64,000 bases of DNA from Hydrangea macrophylla (GCA_033977485.1 CM066993.1:73120364-73184363), one strand, 5' to 3'; shown: positions 10,566 through 20,689, counted from the stretch's first letter. Program-made: numbers and translations. Notes: generated by a model not told the origin, from the sequence alone.

Positions 10566-11184
10566 TGATATGTCCAGAAATATCTTGTAGCGGTCCAGTC
10601 GCCACGTAGTCACCCGATAGCCCGGGGGATCCGGGTTAGGGGCATAGGGCCCACAGGCCCGGGTTGTCCGGCTGTGCTTATCCGAGATGCCCGCAGCTCG
10701 GGTGCCAGGCATGATAGGGCTCCAGGGAATGCGGCATGAATCACGTTTCCTCCATCCCTGTGCAATCATGACTCTATCAAGAGAATTAATAGTTTCCTAA
10801 ATCATTTAGGAAACCAAACATTGTATAAATCTATTGTAATTAGATTATGCTTCCTAATCTAATAAACTTACCATGTAAAGGTGGACTCTTGCACCTATAA
10901 AAGAGCCCACCTACCCTCACAGAAGGGATCCGAGGATCAACTCTCCGAGCATATACACGCACCTCAGAGAACTCACCACCATATACGCATATACCCGGCC
11001 GGTATTACTGGTAGAGTTGCCTACCACTGTTGGCTCACCAGGCCCGCCGGTGATCTGCTAGTGATACGCGCTTAGACGCACCCGTGGACGTAGGTCACCT
11101 CATTAACGGGACCGAACCACACACAAATCTTTTTGGTGACTTTATTTCTGTCTAAATTACCCTTACCAATTTTCGGCATCATCA
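10566..11184 (+). repeat. 5' LTR of the complete Tat-type element
   Basis: 619 bp, TG...CA ends, preceded by GTTAG. It differs from the 3' LTR only in GAATTAAT/GAATCAAT, CGCATATACC/CGCATACACC and TTCGGCATC/TTCAGCATC. Confidence 0.95.
10896..10903 (+). promoter_or_regulatory. TATA box of the 5' Tat LTR
   Basis: TATAAAAG, about 330 bp into the LTR, followed by CCCACCTACCCTCAC. The same box is at 22686-22693 in the 3' LTR. It should drive the genomic RNA. Confidence 0.8.
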
Positions 11185-11187
11185 GTT

Positions 11188-11205
11188 TAGCGCCGTCTGT
11201 GGGAA
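11188..11205 (+). other. primer-binding site of the complete Tat-type element
   Basis: TAGCGCCGTCTGTGGGAA, three bases downstream of the LTR end. This wording is common behind 5' LTRs of Tat-type elements. The tRNA was not assigned. Confidence 0.7.
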
Positions 11206-11248
11206 ACGACACATTCTCCTCATCAACAAAAATCTTTGACTGATCGAT

Positions 11249-11731
11249 ATGCCGCCGAAGAAGGGTAAAAAGACCGCTGATTCAACCGGTCAAGAGGACC
11301 TGCAGATCGAGCCGCGTGCTACCTCCATGACCGCTGACCAGGTCTCGGCGGCGCTAGAACAACTCTTGGAGGGCCAGGTCCGAACACAACAGCAAATAGA
11401 GGCGCTCATGGCCCAGCATGAAAAGGCGGTGGGGGACCATGAGAAAAGCCCTTCGTCGAAAAAGCGGCCCGAAAGAGCGCTCCCAGCCGGGGGCCCGTTC
11501 GGACGAATGGAAAAACCCGATCTGCTCCAGTGTCCCAACCAGACCATGAGCGTCAACCGGAGGGAAAACGTAGCCATGCTACTAAGCGCTCGCGGAGAGG
11601 ACCTCGGTACGTTCCTCGCTGAGCGCGCCGAGTGGAGGATGCCAGGATCCTCATTGAGCGAAGACGAGCTGCAAGAGGAGAAGCGCCGGGACGTAAAGCC
11701 CGGGAGTCTGTCAATGATCCACCCGTCTTGA
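11249..11731 (+). CDS. Tat-type gag, N-terminal part, ended by a frame break
   Basis: Starts ATG (MPPKKGKKTADS) 65 bp after the LTR. The related gag at 7790 starts the same way, which fixes the start. The 160-residue frame includes a helical stretch (MTADQVSAALEQLLEGQ) and remains gag-like to about residue 127. From about 11630 homology continues in the -1 frame as part of the long polyprotein. The overlap (11623-11728) contains no X-XXY-YYZ slippery heptamer, so a small indel is more likely than programmed shifting. Gag should form the capsid. As read, the full precursor cannot be made without a shift. Confidence 0.8.
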   Translation: MPPKKGKKTADSTGQEDLQIEPRATSMTADQVSAALEQLLEGQVRTQQQIEALMAQHEKAVGDHEKSPSSKKRPERALPAGGPFGRMEKPDLLQCPNQTMSVNRRENVAMLLSARGEDLGTFLAERAEWRMPGSSLSEDELQEEKRRDVKPGSLSMIHPS

Positions 11732-14700
11732 GCCGGGGGGATCTGAGGCATAGACTGTCCCGGACACATAGCCGGGTGTTATCCCCGAGATCAACGCGCT
11801 TTGAGGATGAGGCCTCGTCATCTGATCCTACCTACCACTCGGATACAGAAAGAAGGACCGGGCACACCGACGTCAAAGCCCAGGTCGAGGAGTTACAGCA
11901 GCAGATCGAGAGGTTGAACCGCAAGTCCGGTCATGACCTCACGAATACCAAAACGGAGTCGCCCTACACTATCCGGGTGACACAGTTCCCGATTCCACGG
12001 AAGTTCAAACCCCCTCATCTCAGTTCATATGACGGCAAGGGGAGTCCGGTGGACCACATCCGCACCTACAAGGCACAGATGGCACTGGCCACTATAGTAG
12101 ACGAGCTGCTGTGTTTGGCTTTCCCTAGTACTCTCAAGGGATCGGCCGCACAGTGGTTCCATGCCCTGAAACCCCGGACGGTCGACAACTTCAAGTCCCT
12201 CAGCAAGCTCTTCATCAGCCAGTTCGTCGGGATGCTGGACCGCTCCCAACCAGACACCCAGCTGCTAGCCGTCAAGCAGCAAAAGGGCGAATCTTTAAGA
12301 GAGTACGTGGATCGCTTCAACCAGCAGAGGCTTCTCATCCGCAACCTCAATGAAACGGCCGCAATCATGGCCTTCTGTTCAGGAGTTCAACACACCAAGG
12401 TGGCCACATCTTTCCATCGAAATCGACCGGCCACCCTAGTGGAACTCTCGGAAAGAGTTGGGAAGTACATAGACACCGAAGAGTTTTTGAAAGCAAAACG
12501 CGCTAGCCAGGCGGGAGACGAATCCCCGCAGGCCAAGCGCAAGCGTGAGGGGTCAGAGAAGGGTCCGGGAAAAAGGCCGAGGCAAGATCAGCGGGATGCT
12601 AGGGGGCAGCCCCCAACATCTTTTACTCCCCTTTCCCGGCCCATACATGAGGTAATGGCCGCGGCAGAAGCACAGAGGCTGCTCCCGCAGCCAGCTAAGC
12701 TCAGAGCCCAGCCCGACAAGAGAAACCGGAAGAAGTTTTGCCGTTATCACAGGGATCACGGCCACGAAACAGAGGATTGCTTCAAGCTAAAGATAGCGAT
12801 CGAGAAACTGATCGAGCAGGGGCATCTTGCCGAGTTTGTTACGGCCGACAGACGCCCCCGTCAGGATGCTCAAGCTCCCGGTCAGCCTCCTCCACCACTC
12901 GGCCACATTAACGTGATCTCCGGAGGAACATCTGGCGGAGGCGATTCTCAGTCGGCACGGAAGAGGCATGCCCGAGCGTCCCGAGCGGACGTATGGCAGG
13001 TCCAATCCACCGGCCCCTCACCAGCCGACGTTCTGACATTCTCGTCCGACGACGCGCAGGGCCTCCATTGCCCCCATGATGACCCGCTTGTAGTAACGCT
13101 TTCTATAGCTAACTATATGGTCCAGAGGGTGCTGGTTGACACTGGCAGTTCGTCCGACATAATGTTTGTAGCGGCGTTCGACCAACTCGGGATTGACCGG
13201 GATCGGCTCCGGCCAGTTGCTACTCCCCTGGTCGGATTCAACGGCTCCAGTACGCAACCACTCGGCACGATCGAGCTCCCAGTTCTCATGGGAACCTATC
13301 CGCAGCAGGTTTCCACGCTCACCAATTTCGTGATAGTGGAGGCCCCATCGGCCTACAACGTTATTCTCGGGAGGCCGACCCTCAACAGAGCCCGAGCAAT
13401 TGTTTCCACATACAGCTTGATCGTGAAGTTCCCGACCCCCCAGGGGCCTGGATGCTTGCGAGGAGACCAGACCACGGCCCGAAGTTGTTATGTCAGCTCG
13501 CTGCGCCGGGGGGCAATCACCGAATCACTGAACGTCCAAGAAATGGACCCCCGAGACCAGAGGGACGTGATCGGGCCTATGGAAGAATTGGAGCAAGTTG
13601 TGCTAGATCCAGAACTCCCGGGCCGCACGGTCAGCGTAGGCGCCCTACTGGAGCCCGCCTTAAAAGAAAAGGTGATCCAGTTCCTACGGCAAAATCGGGA
13701 CGTGTTTGCCTGGAGTCATGAGGACATGCCCGGAATTGATCCCCGAGTAATGTCCCATCGTCTCAACGTCAGCCCAGACTGCCGTCCAATAAAGCAGAAG
13801 CGAAGGGGCATGGCGCCCGAAAGACAAAAAGCTGTAAGCGAGGAGGTCGCGAAACTCCTGAAAGCTAACTCCATCCGAGAGGTCCACTACCCCGACTGGT
13901 TGGCCAATGTTGTACTGGTCAAGAAAAGCAATGGCAAATGGCGGATGTGTGTGGACTTCACCGACCTCAACAAGGCCTGCCCCAAGGACTGTTATCCGCT
14001 GCCCAGGATAGACCTCCTTGTCAATTCAACGGCAGGCCACTCGCTCCTCTCGTTCATGAACGCCTACTCGGGGTACAATCAGATCAGCATGTACCCCGGG
14101 GATGAAGAGAAGACGGCGTTCATCACCGACCAAGGCACGTACTGTTACAGAGTTATGCCCTTCGGCCTTAAGAACGCCGGGGCTACATACCAACGCCTAG
14201 TCAACTTAATGTTCAGAGACCTCATCGGAAAGTCCATGGAAGTATACGTGGACGATCTCCTGGTCAAGAGCCGAAATGAACCCGATCACCTGGAGCATCT
14301 GGCCGGGGCCTTCAGCATTTTGAGAAAGTTCAGGATGAGGTTGAACCCGGCCAAATGCACCTTTGGGGTCTCATCCGGAAAGTTCCTCGGTCATCTAGTC
14401 AGCAGACGGGGAATCAAAGCAAATCCAGACAAAATCCAGGCTATCATCAACATGCGGTCCCCCAAGTCAACAAAGGAAGTTCAAAGCTTAGCCGGGCGGG
14501 TGGCCGCACTGAACAGATTTGTCTCCCGAGCTACCGACCGGTGCCTCCCGTTCTTTAAAATCCTCCGTAAAGCTTTTCAATGGTCGGAGGAGTGCGAGGA
14601 GGCATTCCAAGACCTCAAGAAGTACCTGGCCTCTCCTCCTCTACTGACGACACCTACGGACGGAGAGGAATTATTCCTGTACCTGGCAGTGTCACCGTCG

Positions 14701-16821
14701 GCGGTTAGCTCGGCACTCATTCGGGAAGAGCACAGGGTACAGTTCCCTGTGTACTACACCAGCCGGGCGCTGCAAGGGGCGGAGAGCCGATACTCCCGCA
14801 TCGAGAAATTGGCCTTCGCCCTCATTACCTCTGCCCGAAGGCTCCGTCCGTATTTCCAGGCCCATGCCATTATAGTACTCACTGATCAACCGCTCCGCAA
14901 AATTCTCTCCCGGCCAGACACGTCCGGAAGGCTCGTTAAATGGGCTTTGGAATTGGAGGAGTTTGAGGTGACTTACCGGCCGCGGACGGCCATCAAGGGA
15001 CAAGCCGTCGCAGATTTTCTGCTCGAATTTACATATCCCGAAGACCCGGTAGAAGAACCCGAGCCTGCGGCCTTACCGCCGGGGTTGCAATCCGGCATCC
15101 CTACTTGGGTACTTCATGTCGACGGCTCTTCTAACCAACAAGGTAGTGGTGCCGGGATCATCTTAACTACCCCCGACGGAATCCAGCTGGAATATGCTTT
15201 GAGATTTGGGTTTCGTGCCTCCAACAACGAGGCCGAATACGAAGCCCTCTTGGTCGGGTTACAATTAGCCATTTCGATGAGTGCACAACAAGTCGAGAGC
15301 TACAGCGACTCTCAGCTCGTGGTTAATCAGGTAAAACAGGAATATGAAGCGCGGGAAGACAGCATGATAGCCTACCTAGCCCTAGTCCAAACGGCATCCA
15401 AACAACTCCGAGGATTTTCCATCACCCGGATACCTAGAGAAGAAAACACCAGGGCCGACCGGCTTGCTCGCCTTGCATCGTCAGCTGAGTCAGACTTGCC
15501 CGGGATAAGAATACAATTCTTACCCGAGCCGAGTGTGATCCATTCAGAGGGCATGGAGGTTGACCCGGTCACTCTGGGACCTAGTTGGATGGATCCAATC
15601 GTGACATTCTTGGCAACAGGAGCGCTGCCAAGCGACAGAGAGGAAGCCAGGAGGGTGAGGTACCGGGCGGCGAGATACCACATTCTAGATGGTGTCCTCT
15701 ACAAGAGAGGATTCTCCATCCTGTACCTTCGCTGCGTTCATCCTACGCAGGTCCGAGCAATATTGTTTGAAATCCACGAAGGCGTGTGCGGGAACCACAT
15801 AGGAGGCCGGACACTTTCCAGAAAGGCCCTACTACAGGGTTATTACTGGCCAACCATGGCCCGAGATTCACAGGAATACGTTCGAAGGTGCGACAAGTGC
15901 CAGCGGTACTCTCCTATGATAAACCAACCGGGAGAAGTTCAAACCCCGGTCTATAGCCCCTGGCCATTCGCCCAATGGGGGATCGACATCGTTGGTCCCT
16001 TACCAACAGGGAAAGGGCAGGTCAAGTTTGCTGTAATAGCCGTTGACTACTTCACCAAGTGGGCGGAAGCTGAGCCCCTGGCAACGATAACCGAGCAAAA
16101 GATGGAACATTTTGTAGAGAGAAATATCCTCAGCAGGTTCGGCATTCCGCGAGTCTTGATCAGCGACAATGGGAGACAATTTGATACACCTGTCTTTAGA
16201 CAGTTCTGCTCAGACTACGGAATACTAAACCATTACTCTTCTCCCGAGCATCCACAAGCAAATGGTCAGGCCGAGGTGACTAACCGCACGATCTTGCAGT
16301 CAATTAAAACAAGGCTGGAGGGAGCCAAGGGCCTGTGGGCCGATGAACTCCCAGCCCTCTTGTGGGCCTACCGTACCACACCCCGGGCAGCTACGGGCGA
16401 AACCCCATTTTCATTAACTTACGATTTTGAGGCAGTAGTCCCCACAGAGCTCGGGCTGCCCACGTACCGGGTGGCTACTTTCAATACCCAAGCCAACGGA
16501 GAAGCCCTCAGGACTGAACTAGACTTGGTGGAAGAGAAAAGGGACCAGGCCTATCTCAAGGTGGCTGCTTACAAGCAAAGGGTCTCGCGATACTACAATA
16601 GTAAGGTGAAGCGTCGTAGTTTCCAGGTTGGGGACCTTGTTCTTAAAGCAGTGAACCAGTCAACCCGAGTTCCAGGCCATGGGAAGTTGGGAGCAAACTG
16701 GGAAGGACCGTATATAGTCACTCGGGTCAACCGACCAGGAACCTACTGGCTACAAAGCATGGACGGGCACGACCTTAGTCACCCCTGGAACGTACAACAT
16801 CTCCGCAAGTACTATCAGTAG
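11632..16821 (+). CDS. Tat-type gag-pol polyprotein: gag, protease, RT, two RNase H domains, integrase
   Basis: 1729 codons from a GTG; the upstream in-frame stop at 11620 shows that the true start lies in the preceding frame. Gag spans about residues 1-330 (AFCSGVQHTK near 250). A CCHC-like finger lies near 369-385 (FCRYHRDHGHETEDC). Protease has DTGSSS (Asp503). RT runs about 765-960 with YVDD at 872-875, but motif A reads SFMNAYSGYNQI: Asn810 replaces the catalytic Asp. The first RNase H is near 1014-1135. A second, archaeal-type RNase H begins with DGSSN (Asp1164), then NNEAEYEAL and YSDSQLVV. Integrase has His1382, His1389, Cys1420, Cys1423 and Asp1452, Asp1512, Glu1548. The stop is at 16819. 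Apart from the gag break and Asn810 it looks intact. Confidence 0.95.
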   Translation: MEDARILIERRRAARGEAPGRKARESVNDPPVLSRGDLRHRLSRTHSRVLSPRSTRFEDEASSSDPTYHSDTERRTGHTDVKAQVEELQQQIERLNRKSGHDLTNTKTESPYTIRVTQFPIPRKFKPPHLSSYDGKGSPVDHIRTYKAQMALATIVDELLCLAFPSTLKGSAAQWFHALKPRTVDNFKSLSKLFISQFVGMLDRSQPDTQLLAVKQQKGESLREYVDRFNQQRLLIRNLNETAAIMAFCSGVQHTKVATSFHRNRPATLVELSERVGKYIDTEEFLKAKRASQAGDESPQAKRKREGSEKGPGKRPRQDQRDARGQPPTSFTPLSRPIHEVMAAAEAQRLLPQPAKLRAQPDKRNRKKFCRYHRDHGHETEDCFKLKIAIEKLIEQGHLAEFVTADRRPRQDAQAPGQPPPPLGHINVISGGTSGGGDSQSARKRHARASRADVWQVQSTGPSPADVLTFSSDDAQGLHCPHDDPLVVTLSIANYMVQRVLVDTGSSSDIMFVAAFDQLGIDRDRLRPVATPLVGFNGSSTQPLGTIELPVLMGTYPQQVSTLTNFVIVEAPSAYNVILGRPTLNRARAIVSTYSLIVKFPTPQGPGCLRGDQTTARSCYVSSLRRGAITESLNVQEMDPRDQRDVIGPMEELEQVVLDPELPGRTVSVGALLEPALKEKVIQFLRQNRDVFAWSHEDMPGIDPRVMSHRLNVSPDCRPIKQKRRGMAPERQKAVSEEVAKLLKANSIREVHYPDWLANVVLVKKSNGKWRMCVDFTDLNKACPKDCYPLPRIDLLVNSTAGHSLLSFMNAYSGYNQISMYPGDEEKTAFITDQGTYCYRVMPFGLKNAGATYQRLVNLMFRDLIGKSMEVYVDDLLVKSRNEPDHLEHLAGAFSILRKFRMRLNPAKCTFGVSSGKFLGHLVSRRGIKANPDKIQAIINMRSPKSTKEVQSLAGRVAALNRFVSRATDRCLPFFKILRKAFQWSEECEEAFQDLKKYLASPPLLTTPTDGEELFLYLAVSPSAVSSALIREEHRVQFPVYYTSRALQGAESRYSRIEKLAFALITSARRLRPYFQAHAIIVLTDQPLRKILSRPDTSGRLVKWALELEEFEVTYRPRTAIKGQAVADFLLEFTYPEDPVEEPEPAALPPGLQSGIPTWVLHVDGSSNQQGSGAGIILTTPDGIQLEYALRFGFRASNNEAEYEALLVGLQLAISMSAQQVESYSDSQLVVNQVKQEYEAREDSMIAYLALVQTASKQLRGFSITRIPREENTRADRLARLASSAESDLPGIRIQFLPEPSVIHSEGMEVDPVTLGPSWMDPIVTFLATGALPSDREEARRVRYRAARYHILDGVLYKRGFSILYLRCVHPTQVRAILFEIHEGVCGNHIGGRTLSRKALLQGYYWPTMARDSQEYVRRCDKCQRYSPMINQPGEVQTPVYSPWPFAQWGIDIVGPLPTGKGQVKFAVIAVDYFTKWAEAEPLATITEQKMEHFVERNILSRFGIPRVLISDNGRQFDTPVFRQFCSDYGILNHYSSPEHPQANGQAEVTNRTILQSIKTRLEGAKGLWADELPALLWAYRTTPRAATGETPFSLTYDFEAVVPTELGLPTYRVATFNTQANGEALRTELDLVEEKRDQAYLKVAAYKQRVSRYYNSKVKRRSFQVGDLVLKAVNQSTRVPGHGKLGANWEGPYIVTRVNRPGTYWLQSMDGHDLSHPWNVQHLRKYYQ

Positions 16822-16956
16822 CACCTAGCTACGGGAGTCTAGTGTTATGAGGGAAATTATTTTAGCCTTGCTAGGATAATTGTTACAGATGATTATCTTT
16901 TAAATAAAATGGAAAAGTTTGCTTTGAAACATGACTGTGACTCCCTTCGGGCAATA

Positions 16957-17115
16957 CACCAAAAGACCTCGGGCCTAACCCCGAGGCACCAAAAGACCTC
17001 GGGCCTAACCCCGAGGCACCAAAAAAGACCTCGGGCCTAACCCCGAGGCACCAAAAGACCTCGGGCCTAAACCCGAGGCGCAGAAAGACCTCGGGCTCCG
17101 AACCCAGGCACCAAA
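16957..17115 (+). repeat. tandem hairpin repeats, about 30-bp unit, five copies
   Basis: Units of ACCAAAAGACCTCGGGCC + TAACCCCGAGGC, each with the self-complementary arms CCTCGGG and CCCGAGG around a 5-nt loop. The fifth unit is degenerate. It lies just behind the pol stop and matches 6080-6265 of the pol-less relative. The minus-strand frame 17170-16883 is a repeat artefact. Confidence 0.85.
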
Positions 17116-17460
17116 AGACCCTGCAACCACCCATGTTCCAGGTCGGTTTCCTATGGTCGATCCCCAGCACGCCCCCTCCTTAGCAGGAGCCCTGGGGGCA
17201 AGAGGGTTCTATACCTAAACAGGAAATTAACTAAAGCTTTGCTTAGGTCCAGCCGACGATGGGGCCAGACCCCTAGGTGGCCAGCGATAGCAAGCTTCAA
17301 ACGCTCCTGCAACCACCCATGTTCCAGGTCGATTCCCTACGGCTGGACTTTCCCGAAGCACCCGCACACCCACCTTAGCAAAATGCTTGTGGGGCAGGGG
17401 GGATAGAGGGAAATACCAAGGCCTAAGACAGGGAATTACAACGCTCGACTAGGTGTTCTG
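17116..17460 (+). other. non-coding 3' region of the Tat element with a duplicated segment
   Basis: The string CCTGCAACCACCCATGTTCC occurs at about 17120 and again at about 17306, each before a similar pyrimidine-rich stretch. No gene. Related sequence is present near 5955-6010 on the opposite strand. Confidence 0.55.
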
Positions 17461-17635
17461 TGGGTCACGGTCCTAAAGCATTTGCTAAGGCAGATGTTAG
17501 GTTGGCCAAAGCCACACAGATACTAGCAAAAATATTAAATGCCCTGTGGGTTACGGTCTTAAAAGCATTTGCTAAAGCAGATGCTAGGTTGGCCAAATCC
17601 ATACGGGTTCTAGTAAAGGTTAAAGTGCAGTACAA
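17461..17635 (+). repeat. two tandem copies of an 86-bp unit
   Basis: GGGTCACGGTCCTAAAGC at 17462 recurs as GGGTTACGGTCTTAAAAGC at 17548, and both go on to GCATTTGCTAA and TAGGTTGGCCAAA. Confidence 0.75.
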
Positions 17636-17695
17636 CAAAATTAATGGAAGGGTGACCTCAGGGGCCTTTGCATTAAATTAAACAAATGTACCGAG

Positions 17696-17722
17696 CCTGG
17701 GGGGCAGTTGTAGTAGCCTCCT

Positions 17723-17756
<34 letters not shown>
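17696..17756 (+). repeat. polypurine-tract/LTR-start-like string followed by A33
   Basis: TGGGGGGCAGTTGTAGTAGCC resembles the tract-to-LTR junctions of both Tat elements here (GGGGGGCAGTTGATAAACC, GGGGGACAGCTGATATG). It is followed by 33 A residues (17724-17756). It lies just beyond the stop of antisense gene A. Confidence 0.6.
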
Positions 17757-17758
<2 letters not shown>

Positions 17759-17800
17759 ACAAGCGCTGAAAATGAACAGCAGGAAGAATAGACCGGGGAG

Positions 17801-19934
17801 TCAGTCTTCCACATTTACCGCAATATCGGTCTCCCCGGTCTGCTCCCCGGGAGCGGCAAGTCTTTCCTCCGCTAAAACCCCCTCCGGGGCGAGCTCAGTG
17901 GCCTCGGCGATGACCATAGGGTCTCCAGCGGCCGCCGGATCCTCGCCAGCAGCAGGAGCTTCACCAACAATAGGATCCTCTCCAATGTCCCAGTAGTCCG
18001 AGTCAATCCCCTCGTAGGCCGAAAGGACCCATTCGGGATGGTCCCGGGCTACCCGCCGTTTCAGATCATCATAACCTTGGAAGAAGCCATCATCAAAAGC
18101 TCCTTCCAAGGCAGCTGCGGAAGGTGTCTCAGTCATCGCCTTAGCCTGGGCTTCGGCTGTCGCGACGAGGGCCCGGGCAGCTTCCAACTCGGCCAAAGCA
18201 GCTGCCAGGTCCGCCTGAGCCGCCCCTAAGCTCGAGGCCAGCGATTTCGTCTTGCTTATCTCCACGGCCAGGGCAGCCCTCGCTACGTGTAGCTCTTTCC
18301 GCTCCTTCGAAAGGGCGGCTTCAGCGGCACTCACCTTCCCGGCCAGGGAAGAATGGACGGATTCAGATCCCGCGGCTATACAGCCCACCTACAGCAGGAG
18401 AATGCAAATCTATTAAACAAGTAATGAGTATAGGGCAAGTTCACATTTAAGAGGAAAGCAGAACACCCACCAGGTAGGAGATGCTATACAGCCACCCTTG
18501 GAGCCCTTGGGGAGACAGCTCGGCACATGCTGTCACCTGGCTTGGTGCGAGGCAAGGTTTTAGCCTCTCCCGGGCCTCGTCATGTCCGCCTGAGGGCAAA
18601 CCCGACAGAATGTCAGCCCCATGCACGAATTCCTCAACAGCCGGCCTGGGTGGAGCCGATGTCCCCACGGGACTTGTACGGACAGTCGTCCCGTGGCGGA
18701 TGCGCCTAAGCGGGCGCTCACCGCCTGGAGCCTCGGTGGCCGGTCTTTTTCCTTGTGCGATAGCCACCCGAGCGGCAGTGGTGGCGGCGGCGGCAGCCTG
18801 TCTCTCCCGTAGTTGGTCCAAATTGCGCTTGGGAGCCATTTCTGCAGAAACCAAGATTGCACGGTCAGAAGGGCAAGGGGCAGGAATAATGCAAGTACAT
18901 GGGTAATGTATAATGTCACTGAAATACTCACCAGGGATGATATGCGCGAAGCTGGGGGCAGGAACAGGCGGCTCAGGGGAATAGGTTACGACAAAATCTC
19001 CCGTCCGGGACAACACGTTCCCGACGCTGGTGGGTAGCCCTGCTAGCTTCAGGATCCTGGCCTGGCACACCTCAGGGATTTTCGGGGGTTTAGTTGAGCT
19101 CGCTGCAAACAAGAAGGAAAAATAATCAGTAATCCACTATGTTCCGAATAGGCCAAAGTAGCAGACAGGTCGGAAGGGCGGTCTTACCCCTCAACTCCCT
19201 GGCCCAGGATGTCCTCAGCTGGGTCCCCGGAGCCATGTCACAGAGACGAAGGGTAGACGCCTGGAAAAATTTGCCCTTCCACCCTTTGTTATTGCTGGGG
19301 CAGTTGTCAATGATTTTCCTGCCCGGACGGGCAGAAAACGAAAAAACCCCAATTCGTTATGCACGGGGAATGGTTGGTGGGCCCAGAGGAACTCCTGTAG
19401 GGTGAGCTCATACCCGAACGCTTGGGGCCACAATGATATACACCCCATCAAGAACCTCCACCCGTTGGGGGCCAGCTGACCGGGAGCGATGTCGAGAAAG
19501 ATCAACATGTCCCGAGCCACAGGGTGAAGCGGAAGTCGGAGGCCCGCCATCATAGCGTCCTCAAACAGGGTGACAAACCCCGACTGATACAGATGCGCGC
19601 CGCCGGTATTGACGGCTAAGGCGCAACCGTCAGGGAGGGAGTAGCTCTTCCTGATTCGGAGAAGGTCTCCAGAGCGCAGAACAGAAGAAGTAGACTCACA
19701 AGCGAAGACCATGCGGTCAGTCCCCTCAGGCGACTCGTCGCCCAAACCCCTTGAAACGGAGGCGACGGGGGCCTCCTCAAGAGACTCACTACTAGACAGG
19801 CGAATGGGGATCCTGGCCCCACTTTGGTGGTCAGACAGGGACTCAGGGGGCTGGCCTAGGCTGGCGCCAGGGGACCCTGACCGATACTGCTCACTCTCCG
19901 ATCTCGACGATGAATTAAAGCCGGAGTGTTCCAT
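17801..19934 (-). pseudogene. antisense gene A: four-exon gene of the Tat element (plant gypsy-associated domain plus coiled coil), one frame break
   Basis: Exons read on the minus strand: 19934-19188, 19102-18932, 18841-18471, 18388-17801. Introns of 85, 90 and 82 bp have good borders: GTAAGA/TTTGCAG, GTGAGT/TTCTGCAG, GTGGGT/CTGTAG, and phases agree. Exon 1 starts MEHSGFNSSS and carries a domain like Pfam 'putative gypsy type transposon' (AHLYQSGFVTLFEDAMMAG, DIAPGQLAPNGWRFLMG). After GFF the homology moves to another frame (NNKGWKGKFF), implying a one-base loss in the A6 run 19341-19346. Later exons hold a Lys/Arg-rich segment (MAPKRNLDQLRERQ) and an Ala/Glu-rich coiled coil (SAAEAALSKERKEL) ending in an acidic tail. 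About 625 residues would result. Function unknown. Confidence 0.7.
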
Positions 19935-20301
19935 TTCTGGCCCACCGGCGGGAAGGAACTGACACGAACGACGACTAGCGAAGGGATCGAAAACCCCAAA
20001 CCTGATATACAGGGGGGGCAGAGTTACTAACCTGAATGGTAATGAGTAGATACTCCTCAGCACCCGGTAACACTCTCTCAGAATAGCACAAGAAACACCC
20101 GCTCGGTTCAGTTGAGTTAGAGTTCCACCAGACTCGAAAAACGCACAGAACCTAAGAAGGAAGAAATCCCACTCTCGTTCAAACCTCACAAGGTTCGCAC
20201 TCACCAGCCTCGCTTCGAAATGAGGAAGGAATGGGGAAAGAGGGAAGAAAGATCAGAAAGAAGAGAGTCAGGAAGGTGCGCAGGAGGAGGGGCGTGTACT
20301 C

Positions 20302-20388
20302 CTTATATAGAGACCCTGAACGGCCCAGATCAGAATAGATCCAGCGGTCCAGAAGATTTCCCGCCCAAACCGTCATTTCGGTCACGTG
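20302..20388 (-). promoter_or_regulatory. predicted promoter of antisense gene A (TATA and G-box)
   Basis: The minus strand has TATATAAGGAG (TATA at 20309-20302) and, further upstream, CACGTG (20383-20388) inside a block nearly identical to one at 22019-22080. Downstream, GTGAGT at 20204-20199 is a good donor, and acceptors at about 20150 and 20002 suggest spliced 5' leader exons before the ATG at 19934. For this reason the GTG-started frame from 20204 was not used as the start. Confidence 0.6.
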
Positions 20389-20689
20389 AGGAGTCGCCTC
20401 AAAAGGCGCGCGCATTAAATATGCGAAAGGACGGGTCCGTTAGTTTGCAAACGGTTCGGTTACGACCACGTTTCCACTCGCTAGGATCTGACCCAACCAA
20501 CGACTGGTTGGCATGGGAAAGCATCGATCCCGGCCCGAGCAATTATGGCCCGGGCGCATTTGCGAGCCGGTCGGGTACCAACCGCGCAAAATTGTACAGA
20601 ATTAATATACAGTTTGAAGGGCGCAATGAAGGAAAAAGTTGGCCTCGAGGACCTTTTTATTGCTATAAAGGTGAACTATACAGAAGACG

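Noticed and set aside
11623..11731. Programmed -1 frameshift in gag
   Set aside because: No slippery heptamer in the overlap, and shifting inside gag would be unusual; an indel is simpler.
18481..18906. Plus-strand frames opposite antisense gene A
   Set aside because: Shadows of the minus-strand exons with no domain or promoter.
19935..20204. 90-residue N-terminal extension of antisense gene A
   Set aside because: The frame starts at a GTG that is part of a GTGAGT donor, and the stretch contains further splice-like signals, so it is probably intronic or leader.
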